From assembly GCF_000626715.1 (NCBI RefSeq), contig NZ_AQRA01000008.1:186001-250000 (forward strand): a DNA stretch of 64,000 bases, written 5' to 3'. The notes beneath the pieces were generated by a model. The model ran no database searches, was not told the origin of the DNA, and was given only the letters and a program-made list of their open reading frames with translations. The position numbers and the translations under genes are program-made. The DNA is from Aquimarina atlantica. Lineage in GTDB: Bacteria; Bacteroidota; Bacteroidia; Flavobacteriales; Flavobacteriaceae. This document shows, in pieces, positions 24,431 through 33,295 of the stretch (the stretch's first letter is position 1; each line of letters starts with the position of its first letter).

Positions 24431-25462
24431 ATGCAACTGTACAACAAATTAAGTGCAAAAGAAAGAGCAGCTCTTATCGATGAAGCCGGCACAGACCGAC
24501 TTACGCTATCTTTCTATGCATATGCACATATTGGGAATCCACAAATTTTTAGAAATCACCTTTTTATTCATTGGAATGAACTTGATGTCTTGGGTCGTAT
24601 CTATGTGGCTAAAGAAGGTATAAATGGACAGTTATCTGTTCCTGCACCTAATTTTGAAGCTTTTAAAAAACACTTAGACAGTATTTCTTTTCTAGAAAAT
24701 GTACGCCTTAATATTGCAAGAGAGCAAGACACAAAATCCTTTTTGAAACTAAAAGTCAAAGTTCGTAAAAAGATTGTAGCAGATGGATTAGATGACGATA
24801 CATTCGATGTAACCAACAAAGGAGTGCATGTTGATGCTTCTGCGTTTAATGAACTTATCGAAGATCCTAATACGGTACTGGTCGATATGCGTAATCATTA
24901 TGAAAGTGAAATAGGTCATTTTAAAGGAGCCGTTACACCCGATGTAGATACGTTTAGAGATTCTTTGGATATCATCGAAGAAGATCTTAAAGATCATAAA
25001 GAAGATAAAAAACTGGTAATGTATTGTACTGGGGGTATACGCTGTGAGAAAGCCAGTGCATATTATAAGCATAAAGGATTTAAAAATGTATTTCAATTAG
25101 AAGGGGGGATTATAGAATATGCGAGGCAAGTCGAAGCTCAAGGTTTAGAAAATAAATTTCTGGGTAAAAACTTTGTGTTTGATCATAGAAGAGCAGAGCG
25201 TATTTCTGACGATATAATCGCTAATTGTCATCAATGTGGTACCCCATGTGATACCCATGTGAATTGTGAAAATGAAGCATGCCACCTATTGTTTATACAA
25301 TGTGAAAATTGTGCGGCAGAGCTAGAAAACTGTTGCTCGACAGAGTGTATGGAAGTTAATAGATTATCATTTGAAGAACAAAAAGCATTGCGAAAAGGTA
25401 AAGGAAATAGTAATAAAATCTTTAAAAAAGGTCGTTCTGAAGCATTAAAATATAAAAAGTAA
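24431..25462 (+). CDS. trhO: tRNA uridine(34) hydroxylase (rhodanese-type)
   Basis: 343 residues. Members of this UPF0176/YceA family hydroxylate uridine 34 of certain tRNAs. N-terminal acylphosphatase-like part (about 20-110), then a rhodanese domain with VDMRNHYESEIGHFKGA and the active-site loop MYCTGGIRCEKASAYYKHKGF, whose first cysteine is the nucleophile. The C-terminal region (from about 260) has zinc-type cysteines: CHQCGTPCDTHVNCENEACH, CENC, CCSTEC. The basic tail (KGRSEALKYKK) follows. Own promoter upstream. Confidence 0.9.
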   Translation: MQLYNKLSAKERAALIDEAGTDRLTLSFYAYAHIGNPQIFRNHLFIHWNELDVLGRIYVAKEGINGQLSVPAPNFEAFKKHLDSISFLENVRLNIAREQDTKSFLKLKVKVRKKIVADGLDDDTFDVTNKGVHVDASAFNELIEDPNTVLVDMRNHYESEIGHFKGAVTPDVDTFRDSLDIIEEDLKDHKEDKKLVMYCTGGIRCEKASAYYKHKGFKNVFQLEGGIIEYARQVEAQGLENKFLGKNFVFDHRRAERISDDIIANCHQCGTPCDTHVNCENEACHLLFIQCENCAAELENCCSTECMEVNRLSFEEQKALRKGKGNSNKIFKKGRSEALKYKK

Positions 25463-25476
25463 CACCTAAAAAGGTG

Positions 25477-25524
25477 AAGATACTATAGCAGATAGTTTTT
25501 TTTATCCTCATTTCATAGTATCTT
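25477..25524 (+). terminator. Possible terminator after trhO
   Basis: AAGATACTAT (25477-25486) pairs with ATAGTATCTT (25515-25524); the loop contains a long T run. A smaller CACCT-aaaa-AGGTG hairpin precedes it at 25463-25476. Confidence 0.35.
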
Positions 25525-25623
25525 TAACGATTGATACGTTAGAAATTATATATTTCTAACTTTAGTAAGAACCATATTTGTTGCGATTATGATCGCAGAC
25601 AAATTTCAATATAGATAAAAAAT

Positions 25624-26892
25624 ATGGGGTGTAACAGTTGTTCCTCCGCAAAAGACGGGCAACCTAAGGGTTGTAAGAATAATGGTACCTGTGGTACAGA
25701 TGGTTGCAATAAATTAACGGTTTTTGATTGGTTATCCAATATGTCACTTCCTGGTGGATCATTACCTTTTTCTTATGTTGAAATACGATTTAAGAACGGT
25801 AGAAAAAATTTCTTTAAAAATACAGAAAATCTTTCTTTAAGCATTGGAGATATTGTTGCAACAGAGTCTTCTCCTGGTCATGATGTAGGAATTGTTACTC
25901 TTACTGGAGAGTTAGTTCGTATCCAGATGAAAAAAAAGAAAGTAGAACTTGATAGTGAAGACATAAAAAAAGTCTACCGAAAAGCATCTCAAAAAGATAT
26001 TGATATATGGCAAAAAGCTCGTGACAGAGAAGAAGCTATGAAGGTTCGTGCTCGGGAAATCGCAATTCGATTAGAGCTGCAAATGAAAATTTCTGATATC
26101 GAATTTCAAGGTGATGGATCTAAAGCTACTTTTTATTACACAGCAGAAGAGCGAGTAGACTTTAGGCAGTTAATAAAGGAGTTTGCGCACGAGTTTAATA
26201 CTCGTATAGAAATGCGACAAGTAGGCTTTAGGCAAGAAGCTGCACGATTAGGAGGTATTGGTTCCTGTGGGAGGGAACTATGTTGTTCTACCTGGCTTAC
26301 CGATTTCAGATCAGTAAATACTAGTGCAGCTAGGTACCAGCAATTATCTTTAAACCCGCAAAAACTTGCTGGTCAATGCGGAAAACTAAAATGTTGTCTT
26401 AATTATGAATTAGATGCATATATAGATGCACTTAATAGTTTTCCTAAAACAGACATAAAGCTTCGAACAGATAAAGGAACTGCTGTATGTCAAAAAATAG
26501 ATATTTTTAAAGGATTGTTGTGGTATGCTTATGAAGGCGAATGGATGAATTGGCACAGAATATCTACCGAAGATGTTAATGAAATTATTGCGGCAAACAA
26601 GAACAATGAAAAAGTAGCGAGCTTAGAAGATTTTGCTTCAGAATTAATAGAAGATACTAAAACAGATTTTGAGAACGTTGTAGGACAAGATAGCTTAACG
26701 CGATTTGATCAGCCTAAACGTAGCAAAAGAAGGAATCGTAACAAAAGAAAAAATAAAAACAGGAGATCTTCAGATAAGCAAACAGCAGTTTCAAATAAAT
26801 CAAAAGAAGGGAATTCTGATAGAACAAATAAATCAAATAATCGAGGTAATAAAAAACGTAGGTCTCGTAATAGGAATAATGATAAAACTTAG
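25624..26892 (+). CDS. ricT: PSP1-domain protein, RicT/YaaT family
   Basis: 422 residues. Begins with a cysteine-rich stretch (MGCNSCSS..., GCKNNGTCGTDGC), then the PSP1 domain: EIRFKNGRKNFF, LSIGDIVATESSPGHDVGIV and, further on, AARLGGIGSCGRELCCSTWL and LAGQCGKLKCCLNYE. These cysteines match the YaaT (RicT) family, which in Bacillus binds Fe-S clusters in a complex with RicA/RicF that affects RNase Y. The Bacteroidota role is less clear. The C-terminal 60 residues are basic and repetitive (KRSKRRNRNKRKNKNRRS). gldH overlaps its end by 14 bases, a conserved flavobacterial pairing. Confidence 0.85.
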   Translation: MGCNSCSSAKDGQPKGCKNNGTCGTDGCNKLTVFDWLSNMSLPGGSLPFSYVEIRFKNGRKNFFKNTENLSLSIGDIVATESSPGHDVGIVTLTGELVRIQMKKKKVELDSEDIKKVYRKASQKDIDIWQKARDREEAMKVRAREIAIRLELQMKISDIEFQGDGSKATFYYTAEERVDFRQLIKEFAHEFNTRIEMRQVGFRQEAARLGGIGSCGRELCCSTWLTDFRSVNTSAARYQQLSLNPQKLAGQCGKLKCCLNYELDAYIDALNSFPKTDIKLRTDKGTAVCQKIDIFKGLLWYAYEGEWMNWHRISTEDVNEIIAANKNNEKVASLEDFASELIEDTKTDFENVVGQDSLTRFDQPKRSKRRNRNKRKNKNRRSSDKQTAVSNKSKEGNSDRTNKSNNRGNKKRRSRNRNNDKT

Positions 26893-27370
26893 GTTTTTTT
26901 TAATAGTATGTATTGTAATTGGTATGATCTCCTGCGATGATAAGCAGGTTTTCGATACTTATCATACAGTAGCTAATGCATGGGAAATGGATGAGAAAGT
27001 GAGTTTTACACTTCCAGAACTCGACACAACACAACCCTATAATTTGTTTATAAATATTCGTAATAATAATGAATACAAATACAGCAATTTGTTTTTAATT
27101 AGTGAAATGAAATTTCCGAACGGTAAGATAGTTACTGATACCTTAGAGTATCGTCTTGCAGCACCTGATGGAAAATGGTTAGGAACAGGTTTTTCTGATC
27201 TTAAAGAAAATAAATTGTGGTATAAAGAAAATGTAAGTTTTAAAGAAAAAGGAAATTATACGATAACTATAGAGCATGCTATGAGAAAGAATGGTGAAGT
27301 AAATGGGATATCGTCATTAGAAGGAATTACAGATATAGGATTTAGGATAGAAAATGTTCAAAATCCCTAA
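26879..27370 (+). CDS. gldH: Gliding motility lipoprotein GldH
   Basis: 163 residues from ATG 26879, which overlaps the ricT end; the longer frame reads through the ricT tail and is not real. Lipobox IGMISCDDKQVFDTY fits GldH. Further conserved: YNLFINIRNNNEYKYSNLFL, TLEYRLAAPDGKWLGTGFSD, and IEHAMRKN...GITDIGFRIE. GldH is needed for gliding in Flavobacterium johnsoniae and is thought to act with the Gld/type IX secretion machinery at the cell envelope. Presence suggests a gliding or T9SS-bearing organism. Confidence 0.9.
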   Translation: MIKLRFFLIVCIVIGMISCDDKQVFDTYHTVANAWEMDEKVSFTLPELDTTQPYNLFINIRNNNEYKYSNLFLISEMKFPNGKIVTDTLEYRLAAPDGKWLGTGFSDLKENKLWYKENVSFKEKGNYTITIEHAMRKNGEVNGISSLEGITDIGFRIENVQNP

Positions 27371-27520
27371 TAAATTATAAAAATAGAACCTATCTTCTAT
27401 CCAGGATAGGCAAAAAATATCATTAAAATACTTTTAGAGAAAGGTCGGATAATGAGGACATCAACAAAAAGGGAAAAACCTCTTCTGATCTTTTAAAAAA
27501 TAGAATTAAATAGCTGAGAT

Positions 27521-29851
27521 ATGGCAAAGGCAAAACCCAAATCAACAAAAAAAAGAACAAAAACTCCTGCGAGTAATACCATAAAATACATAAAAGCATT
27601 TTGGATACTATTTGGATCAGGATTGTTTTTAATAGCCTTACTTTTTCTTCTGGCTAGTTGGGGCGTTTATGGAGAAATGCCTAAATTCGAAGAATTAGAA
27701 AACCCGCAAAATGACTTGGCAACCCAGATTATCTCTTCAGATGGGGTGCAAATAGGAACCTTTTTTAAAGAAAATCGTACTCCTGTAAGTTATGAAGATC
27801 TACCACAACATTTGGTTGATGCCTTGGTGGCAACAGAAGATGCCAGATATTATGATCACTCTGGGATAGATGCCAGAGGAACATTAAGAGCATTTGTTTT
27901 TTTAGGAACCAAAGGAGGGGCAAGTACGATATCACAACAGCTAGCCAAGCAATTATTTACCGGAGGGTCAAAGAATAAGATCGAGCGATATTTGCAAAAA
28001 ATACAGGAATGGGTAATTGCAACTCGTTTAGAGAGACAATATACCAAGAAAGAAATTGTAACGATGTATCTTAATAAATATGATTTTCTTAATCAGGCTA
28101 TTGGTATAAGTTCTGCATCGAGAATTTATTTCGGAAAAAGCCCTAAAGATCTTAATGTAGAAGAAGCAGCTGTATTGGTAGGAATGTTAAAAAATTCATC
28201 ACTTTATAATCCACTTCGTAGACCAGAAATGGTAAAAACAAGAAGAGATGTGGTTCTTAATCAGATGGAGAAATATGAGTACATTACAGAAAAACAACGA
28301 GATAGTTTAAAACAATTACCACTTAAACTGGATTACTCTCCAGAAGGTCATAATGATGGGACTGCAACTTATTTTAGAGAATACGTAAGAAGTTGGATGT
28401 CAAAATGGGTAAAAGAGAATCCTAAAGGAGAAAATGCTGATGGCGATCCCGAATATTTTGATATCTATAGAGATGGATTACGAATTAATGTAACTATAGA
28501 TTCTCGTATGCAAAAATATGCCGAAGAAGCAGTACAGGAGCATATGGCAAATCTTCAAAAAGAATTTGATAAACAAGAAAAAGATAATAAAACCACTCCT
28601 TTTAGAGATTTAACAGAGGATGAAGTAAAAAGAATACTGAATCGTAGTATTAAATCTTCTGCCAGGTGGAAAAAGATGCTTAGCCAGGGTAAAAGCGAAA
28701 AAGAAATAAGACAGTCTTTTGATAAAAAGGCAGAGATGAGCATATTTAGTTGGAAAGGAGAAATAGACACAATAATGACTCCTAAGGATTCTATCTTATA
28801 TTATAAAAAGTTTTTACGCTCGGGATTAATGTCGATGGAACCACAAACCGGGCATGTTAAAGCTTGGGTAGGAGGAGTAAATTATAAGCATTTTCAGTAT
28901 GATCATGTATATCAGGGTGCACGACAGGTAGGATCTACATTTAAGCCTTTTGTGTATGCAACTGCAATCGACCAACTTAAACTTTCTCCTTGCGATACAT
29001 TGCCAAAATCTCAAATAACAATTTCGGCAGGTTCTCATGGTGTAATTGATAATGACTGGACACCAAAAAATAGTGATGCAGATTATACAGGGTATATGAG
29101 TCTTAAAGAAGCATTAGCCAAATCTGTGAATACAATTTCTGCTCGTTTAATGGATAGAATCGGGCCAGAACCTATTGTTCGTCTTGCAAAGAAAATGGGA
29201 GTAGAATCAGATATTCTTGAAGTAGCTTCTATAGCATTAGGATCAGTAGATTTGAAATTATCAGAAATGGTAGGAGCCTATAGTACATTTGCGAATCAGG
29301 GAATATATACCAAACCGGTAACCATTACTAGTATAGAAGATAAAAACGGAACTGTTTTATATCAGTTTGTTCCCGAAACAAGTGATGTGATTAGTAAAGA
29401 AGCTGCCTATGTGACCATTAATCTAATGGAAGGTGTTACCCAATCTGGTTCTGGAGTACGTTTGCGTACAGGACCTTCATCGAGATATGATATAAAAAAT
29501 GTAGTCACTGGCCACCCATACAAGTTTACAAACCCTATAGCGGGTAAAACAGGAACAACACAAAATCAAAGTGATGGTTGGTTTATGGGTATTGTTCCTA
29601 ACCTTTGTACAGGAGTTTGGGTTGGAGGAGATGATAGAGCTACGCATTTTAGAACAACTACTTTTGGTCAGGGAGCTACAATGGCATTACCGGTCTGGGC
29701 ACTATTTATGAGAAAATGCTATGAAGATAAAACATTAAAGATTTCTAAAGAAGCTTTTCCTAAGCCAGAAAACTTAACTATCGAAGTAGATTGCAAGGCT
29801 TTTAAGAGAAATAATATCCAGGATGAGAACATAGATGAGTTCAGTCTTTAA
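27521..29851 (+). CDS. Class A penicillin-binding protein 1A
   Basis: 776 residues. Bifunctional peptidoglycan glycosyltransferase/transpeptidase. Basic N-terminus, one membrane helix (about 27-47), GT51 domain with the catalytic glutamate in ATEDARYYDHSGID (about 104-117) and GGASTISQQLAKQLF, then transpeptidase motifs: STFKPF (SxxK, about 472), SVN (about 535), and KTGTTQNQSDGWFMG (KTG, about 675). It lies just after gldH with about 150 bases between and ends in a charged tail. Symbol left blank because several pbp1a/mrcA-like names are in use. Confidence 0.95.
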   Translation: MAKAKPKSTKKRTKTPASNTIKYIKAFWILFGSGLFLIALLFLLASWGVYGEMPKFEELENPQNDLATQIISSDGVQIGTFFKENRTPVSYEDLPQHLVDALVATEDARYYDHSGIDARGTLRAFVFLGTKGGASTISQQLAKQLFTGGSKNKIERYLQKIQEWVIATRLERQYTKKEIVTMYLNKYDFLNQAIGISSASRIYFGKSPKDLNVEEAAVLVGMLKNSSLYNPLRRPEMVKTRRDVVLNQMEKYEYITEKQRDSLKQLPLKLDYSPEGHNDGTATYFREYVRSWMSKWVKENPKGENADGDPEYFDIYRDGLRINVTIDSRMQKYAEEAVQEHMANLQKEFDKQEKDNKTTPFRDLTEDEVKRILNRSIKSSARWKKMLSQGKSEKEIRQSFDKKAEMSIFSWKGEIDTIMTPKDSILYYKKFLRSGLMSMEPQTGHVKAWVGGVNYKHFQYDHVYQGARQVGSTFKPFVYATAIDQLKLSPCDTLPKSQITISAGSHGVIDNDWTPKNSDADYTGYMSLKEALAKSVNTISARLMDRIGPEPIVRLAKKMGVESDILEVASIALGSVDLKLSEMVGAYSTFANQGIYTKPVTITSIEDKNGTVLYQFVPETSDVISKEAAYVTINLMEGVTQSGSGVRLRTGPSSRYDIKNVVTGHPYKFTNPIAGKTGTTQNQSDGWFMGIVPNLCTGVWVGGDDRATHFRTTTFGQGATMALPVWALFMRKCYEDKTLKISKEAFPKPENLTIEVDCKAFKRNNIQDENIDEFSL

Positions 29852-29952
29852 AATAAGCTTTACCTGGTTTAAAAGATTCTTAAAACTATCTAATTTCAAA
29901 AGATGAGATACTGTTTTTTTTAGTACTTTTAGTCTGCTAAAATTAGAACACT

Positions 29953-30660
29953 ATGATTCGTAAAACGGTACCCAATGTTACCGAAGCTTTGGTTGGTATC
30001 AAAGATGATATGACCTTTATGCTTGGAGGGTTTGGCCTATGTGGTATTCCCGAAAATACTATTACAGAACTTGTAAAATCAAATATCAAAGGTCTTACCT
30101 GTATATCCAATAATGCAGGAGTTGATGATTTTGGATTAGGGCTTCTACTTCAAAAAAAGCAAATCAAAAAAATGATCTCTTCTTATGTAGGAGAAAATGA
30201 TGAATTCGAGCGTCAAATGCTTAGCGGCGAATTAGATGTAGAGCTTATCCCACAAGGAACGTTGGCAGAAAGATGTCGTGCTGCTCAGGGAGGTTTTCCT
30301 GCAATCTATACTCCGGCAGGTTATGGTACCGAAGTAGCCGAAGGAAAAGAGACTCGAGAATTTAATGGCAAAATGTATGTGTTAGAGCATGCGTTTAAAG
30401 CCGATTTTGCATTTGTGAAAGCCTGGAAAGGCGATGAAGCCGGAAATTTGATCTTTAAAGGAACTGCAAGAAACTTTAATCCTTGTATGTGTGGTGCTGC
30501 AAAAATAACAGTGGCCGAGGTAGAAGAATTAGTTCCCGCAGGAACCTTAGACCCAGACCATATACATATTCCGGGGATATTTGTTCAGCGAATTTTTCAA
30601 GGACAAGATTATGAAAAAAGAATCGAGCAACGTACAGTTCGTAAAAAAGAAGAAGTTTAA
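29953..30660 (+). CDS. scoA: 3-oxoacid CoA-transferase subunit A
   Basis: 235 residues, the usual length. Together with subunit B (31986-32642) forms succinyl-CoA:3-ketoacid CoA-transferase, moving CoA between succinate and acetoacetate. Hallmarks: [15 protein letters not shown] (the GGFGxCGxP loop), [59 protein letters not shown]. The subunit B gene is normally next to it, but here the two are split by a peroxiredoxin and a small membrane protein. Confidence 0.93.
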   Translation: MIRKTVPNVTEALVGIKDDMTFMLGGFGLCGIPENTITELVKSNIKGLTCISNNAGVDDFGLGLLLQKKQIKKMISSYVGENDEFERQMLSGELDVELIPQGTLAERCRAAQGGFPAIYTPAGYGTEVAEGKETREFNGKMYVLEHAFKADFAFVKAWKGDEAGNLIFKGTARNFNPCMCGAAKITVAEVEELVPAGTLDPDHIHIPGIFVQRIFQGQDYEKRIEQRTVRKKEEV

Positions 30661-30764
30661 TCTTTTTTGATAGATGTAAAATCATTTTTATAACCTATCG
30701 AAAAAAGAGTATATCACTTCAAATTAATATTATTTGTTTTTAAAACCTTAAATACACACAAATT

Positions 30765-31406
30765 ATGGCTGCATTACGATTAGGAGATGAAGCACCAAAC
30801 TTCATTGCACAAACTACAGAAGGAGAAATAGATTTTCATAATTGGTTAGGAGAAAATTGGGGAATTCTATTTTCACATCCGGCAGATTATACTCCTGTTT
30901 GTACTACAGAATTAGGTACAGTATCAAAATACACAAATGAATTTAATAAACGCAATGTAAAAGTTGCTGCACTAAGTGTAGATGGCTTAGAATCTCATCA
31001 TGGGTGGATTAAAGATATTAATGAAACACAAGACACAACAGTTAATTTTCCTATCATAGCTGATGAGGATAGAAAGGTATCAGAATTATATGATATGATT
31101 CATCCTAATGCAGATAGTCAACTAACAGTACGTTCTGTTTTTGTAATAGCACCAGATAAAAAAATCAAACTTACAATAACATATCCAGCTTCTACAGGAA
31201 GAAATTTTGATGAGCTATTGCGCGTTATTGATTCGCTTCAGTTAACGGCATATCATAAAGTGGCCACACCTGCAAATTGGAATCCTGGAGAAGATTGCGT
31301 TATTGTACCCTCTGTACCTAATGAAGAAATAGCCGAATTATTCCCAAAAGGGTATAAAGAGGTAAAACCTTATTTAAGGATGACACCTCAGCCTAATTTA
31401 AATTAG
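30765..31406 (+). CDS. Peroxiredoxin, Prx6 (1-Cys) type
   Basis: 213 residues. Reduces hydrogen peroxide and organic peroxides. Catalytic motif SHPADYTPVCTTELG (peroxidatic cysteine near residue 46), then DVNFPI-like VNFPIIADEDRKV, the SVFVIAPDKKIKLTITYPASTGRN block and the C-terminal WNPGEDCVIVPSV typical of the Prx6 subfamily. Acts in the cytosol. It sits between the two SCOT subunit genes in the same direction; a hairpin after it may end a transcript. Confidence 0.95.
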   Translation: MAALRLGDEAPNFIAQTTEGEIDFHNWLGENWGILFSHPADYTPVCTTELGTVSKYTNEFNKRNVKVAALSVDGLESHHGWIKDINETQDTTVNFPIIADEDRKVSELYDMIHPNADSQLTVRSVFVIAPDKKIKLTITYPASTGRNFDELLRVIDSLQLTAYHKVATPANWNPGEDCVIVPSVPNEEIAELFPKGYKEVKPYLRMTPQPNLN

Positions 31407-31570
31407 CAAGTATGAAATAAGCCATAACAATTAGGTTGATACCCAACCGAAATGATTATATGGCGATTCCATCTGACCATTGAAAAATAATAAATACATA
31501 AACAGATGAAACGAACATTAAGAAATTTAAAAATTACTTCACAAAAGTTGATGTTTAAAATTCTTAATGA

Positions 31571-31604
31571 GAGAACGAAGTGGTTATACACGTTCTCAAT
31601 TTTA
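31571..31604 (+). terminator. Terminator-like hairpin
   Basis: GAGAACG / CGTTCTC stem with a 13-base loop and a following TTTT, 165 bases behind the peroxiredoxin gene. If active it would separate it from the SCOT subunit B gene. Confidence 0.4.
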
Positions 31605-31644
31605 TAATTAACGTATAATCAAATAATTACTAAAATTTAAACAT

Positions 31645-31983
31645 GTGAAATTAGAGTTTACATGCTCTCAATGTAAGATTCAAAATAAATTTAAACCAGT
31701 AACAGCAACCAGAGGTGAATTACAAATGAAAATTGGTGATGAAGTACAGGTTACGTGCAAGTATTGTAATAAAGAAGATAAAAAACATATCAATAGAATA
31801 GATGCGGTTGTTGATAATAGAAAAGTACTCTTTGCATTTATAATAAGTGGGATAGTTGCTATTGTTCTTTTAAGTTTTTATGGTCTTATAGCTTTGGCTG
31901 TGGTCTCTATACCATTATTAATATGGGTTCAGGAAAGTAAGTCAACCAATCATTTTAATTCATATAAGATTAGAAGAAAATAA
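31645..31983 (+). CDS. Zinc-ribbon membrane protein, hypothetical
   Basis: 112 residues. Starts with GTG (31645); an ATG two bases upstream runs into a stop at once. N-terminal zinc-ribbon-like pairs CSQC and, about 30 residues later, CKYC, then two close hydrophobic segments (about 63-78 and 80-95) and a basic end. The ribbon would be cytosolic. Two bases separate its stop from the scoB start, so it is cotranscribed with scoB. Function unknown. Confidence 0.65.
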   Translation: MKLEFTCSQCKIQNKFKPVTATRGELQMKIGDEVQVTCKYCNKEDKKHINRIDAVVDNRKVLFAFIISGIVAIVLLSFYGLIALAVVSIPLLIWVQESKSTNHFNSYKIRRK

Positions 31984-31985
31984 TT

Positions 31986-32642
31986 ATGTTAGATAAAAAC
32001 GGAATTGCAAAGCGTATTGCTAAAGAACTACAGGACGGATATTTTGTAAACCTGGGAATAGGTATACCTACATTGGTGGCCAATTATATCCCTCAAGGTA
32101 TAGAAGTAGAGTTTCAAAGCGAAAATGGTGTTTTAGGAATGGGACCATTTCCTTTTGAAGGAGAAGAAGATGCCGATATTATAAATGCGGGAAAACAAAC
32201 GATTACTACAATGCCAGGGGCATCATTTTTTGACTCTGCAATGAGTTTTGGTATGATTCGGGGACAACACGTTGACTTAACAATTTTGGGAGCAATGGAG
32301 GTTTCTGAAAATGGAGATATAGCTAACTGGAAAATCCCAGGCAAAATGGTTAAAGGAATGGGAGGAGCAATGGATCTAGTAGCTAGTGCAGAGAATATTA
32401 TTGTAGCTATGATGCATACCAATAAGGCTGGAGCGTCTAAATTGCTAAAAAAATGTTCACTTCCACTTACCGGAGTTAACTGCGTAAAAAAAATAGTTAC
32501 AAATCTGGCCTTTTTAGAAGTTACTGATAAAGGATTTAAACTTTTAGAAAGAGCACCGGGAGTATCTGTAGAAGAAATTAAGAATGCTACAGAAGGAAAC
32601 CTCATAATTGAAGGCGATATTCCCGAAATGATATTAGATTGA
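31986..32642 (+). CDS. scoB: 3-oxoacid CoA-transferase subunit B
   Basis: 218 residues, normal length. Partner of the subunit at 29953. The catalytic glutamate lies in FQSENGVLGMGPFP; NLGIGIPTLVANYIP at the start and MEVSENGDIANWKIPGKMVKGMGGAMDLV are family hallmarks. Soluble enzyme of ketone-body/acetoacetate metabolism. Translation is probably coupled to the zinc-ribbon gene before it. Confidence 0.95.
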   Translation: MLDKNGIAKRIAKELQDGYFVNLGIGIPTLVANYIPQGIEVEFQSENGVLGMGPFPFEGEEDADIINAGKQTITTMPGASFFDSAMSFGMIRGQHVDLTILGAMEVSENGDIANWKIPGKMVKGMGGAMDLVASAENIIVAMMHTNKAGASKLLKKCSLPLTGVNCVKKIVTNLAFLEVTDKGFKLLERAPGVSVEEIKNATEGNLIIEGDIPEMILD

Positions 32643-33149
32643 TTTAAATCTAATTCTAGGAATATAGTAACGAATAATAATTAAGTCTCTACGAATAATA
32701 AATCAATAAAAGAGTCGTTTAGGTATAACAGGATCTGATTATCTTGTTTTTGAAAGAAAAATACTACACTTTCAAGTGGATTCTTATACCCTTAAACCTT
32801 TGCTTTAACCTTTATAAACTAACATTTTACATTTAAATGTTAAAATTTAGTGTATTTCATCGATTTTTTTGTGTATTTAAACGTAATTGATGAAAAAATT
32901 TGCATATTAGTGTCCCGATAAAAAATAATGCCCCCTATACACATTATTTTTTAAAAGGATTAAAAAAATTATTAACCCACACAAGTTTCCCCTATTATGA
33001 AAAAACGTATAAATCGTCTACAGAAATCGATCAAACCTACAATGGAATTGATTTCAAACTGTGTTTATGTGGCGAAAAAAGTATTTTTGTTGATGTGATT
33101 TTTTGTTGTTAATTAATCAATCGCAACCTCCCCAAGTCGCGATGAATGA

Positions 33150-33187
33150 AACCTGTTAGCCTGTATAAGTTTAACAGGTTTTTTTTA
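33150..33187 (+). terminator. Rho-independent terminator
   Basis: AACCTGTTA (33150-33158) / TAACAGGTT (33172-33180) with a 13-base loop and a T run. It ends a plus-strand transcript in the gap after scoB. Confidence 0.7.
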
Positions 33188-33197
33188 TATCCTTTTC

Positions 33198-33230
33198 AGA
33201 CCTCACAGGTCTCTAAGACCTGTGAGGTCT
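33198..33230. repeat. Perfect GACCT-type hairpin
   Basis: AGACCTCACAGGTCT and its exact complement AGACCTGTGAGGTCT around a 3-base loop, followed by ATTTTTTT. Second member of the hairpin type found at 17616-17650. Between convergent genes, so it could also terminate in both directions. Confidence 0.65.
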
Positions 33231-33295
33231 ATTTTTTTAATTAGAGTTAGGGTCGATGTTTAACGTAACTTCTAGAGTAGCTTTCTTTTTGAAAC

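Larger units (their letters stand above)
32643..33295. other. 650-base gap after scoB
   Basis: No convincing gene. Contains the palindrome AACATTT-TACATTT-AAATGTT (32821-32841), possibly an operator, a weak open frame from a TTG at 32900 to 33112 with no support, and then two terminators (listed separately). Confidence 0.4.

Noticed and set aside
26705-26878. Upstream extension of gldH
   Set aside because: It is the ricT lysine/arginine-rich tail read in another frame; the lipoprotein signal begins at 26879.
32900-33112. 70-residue frame from a TTG
   Set aside because: No ATG, no recognisable features, and no homologue in the window; a transcript may exist because a terminator follows, but the peptide is unsupported.
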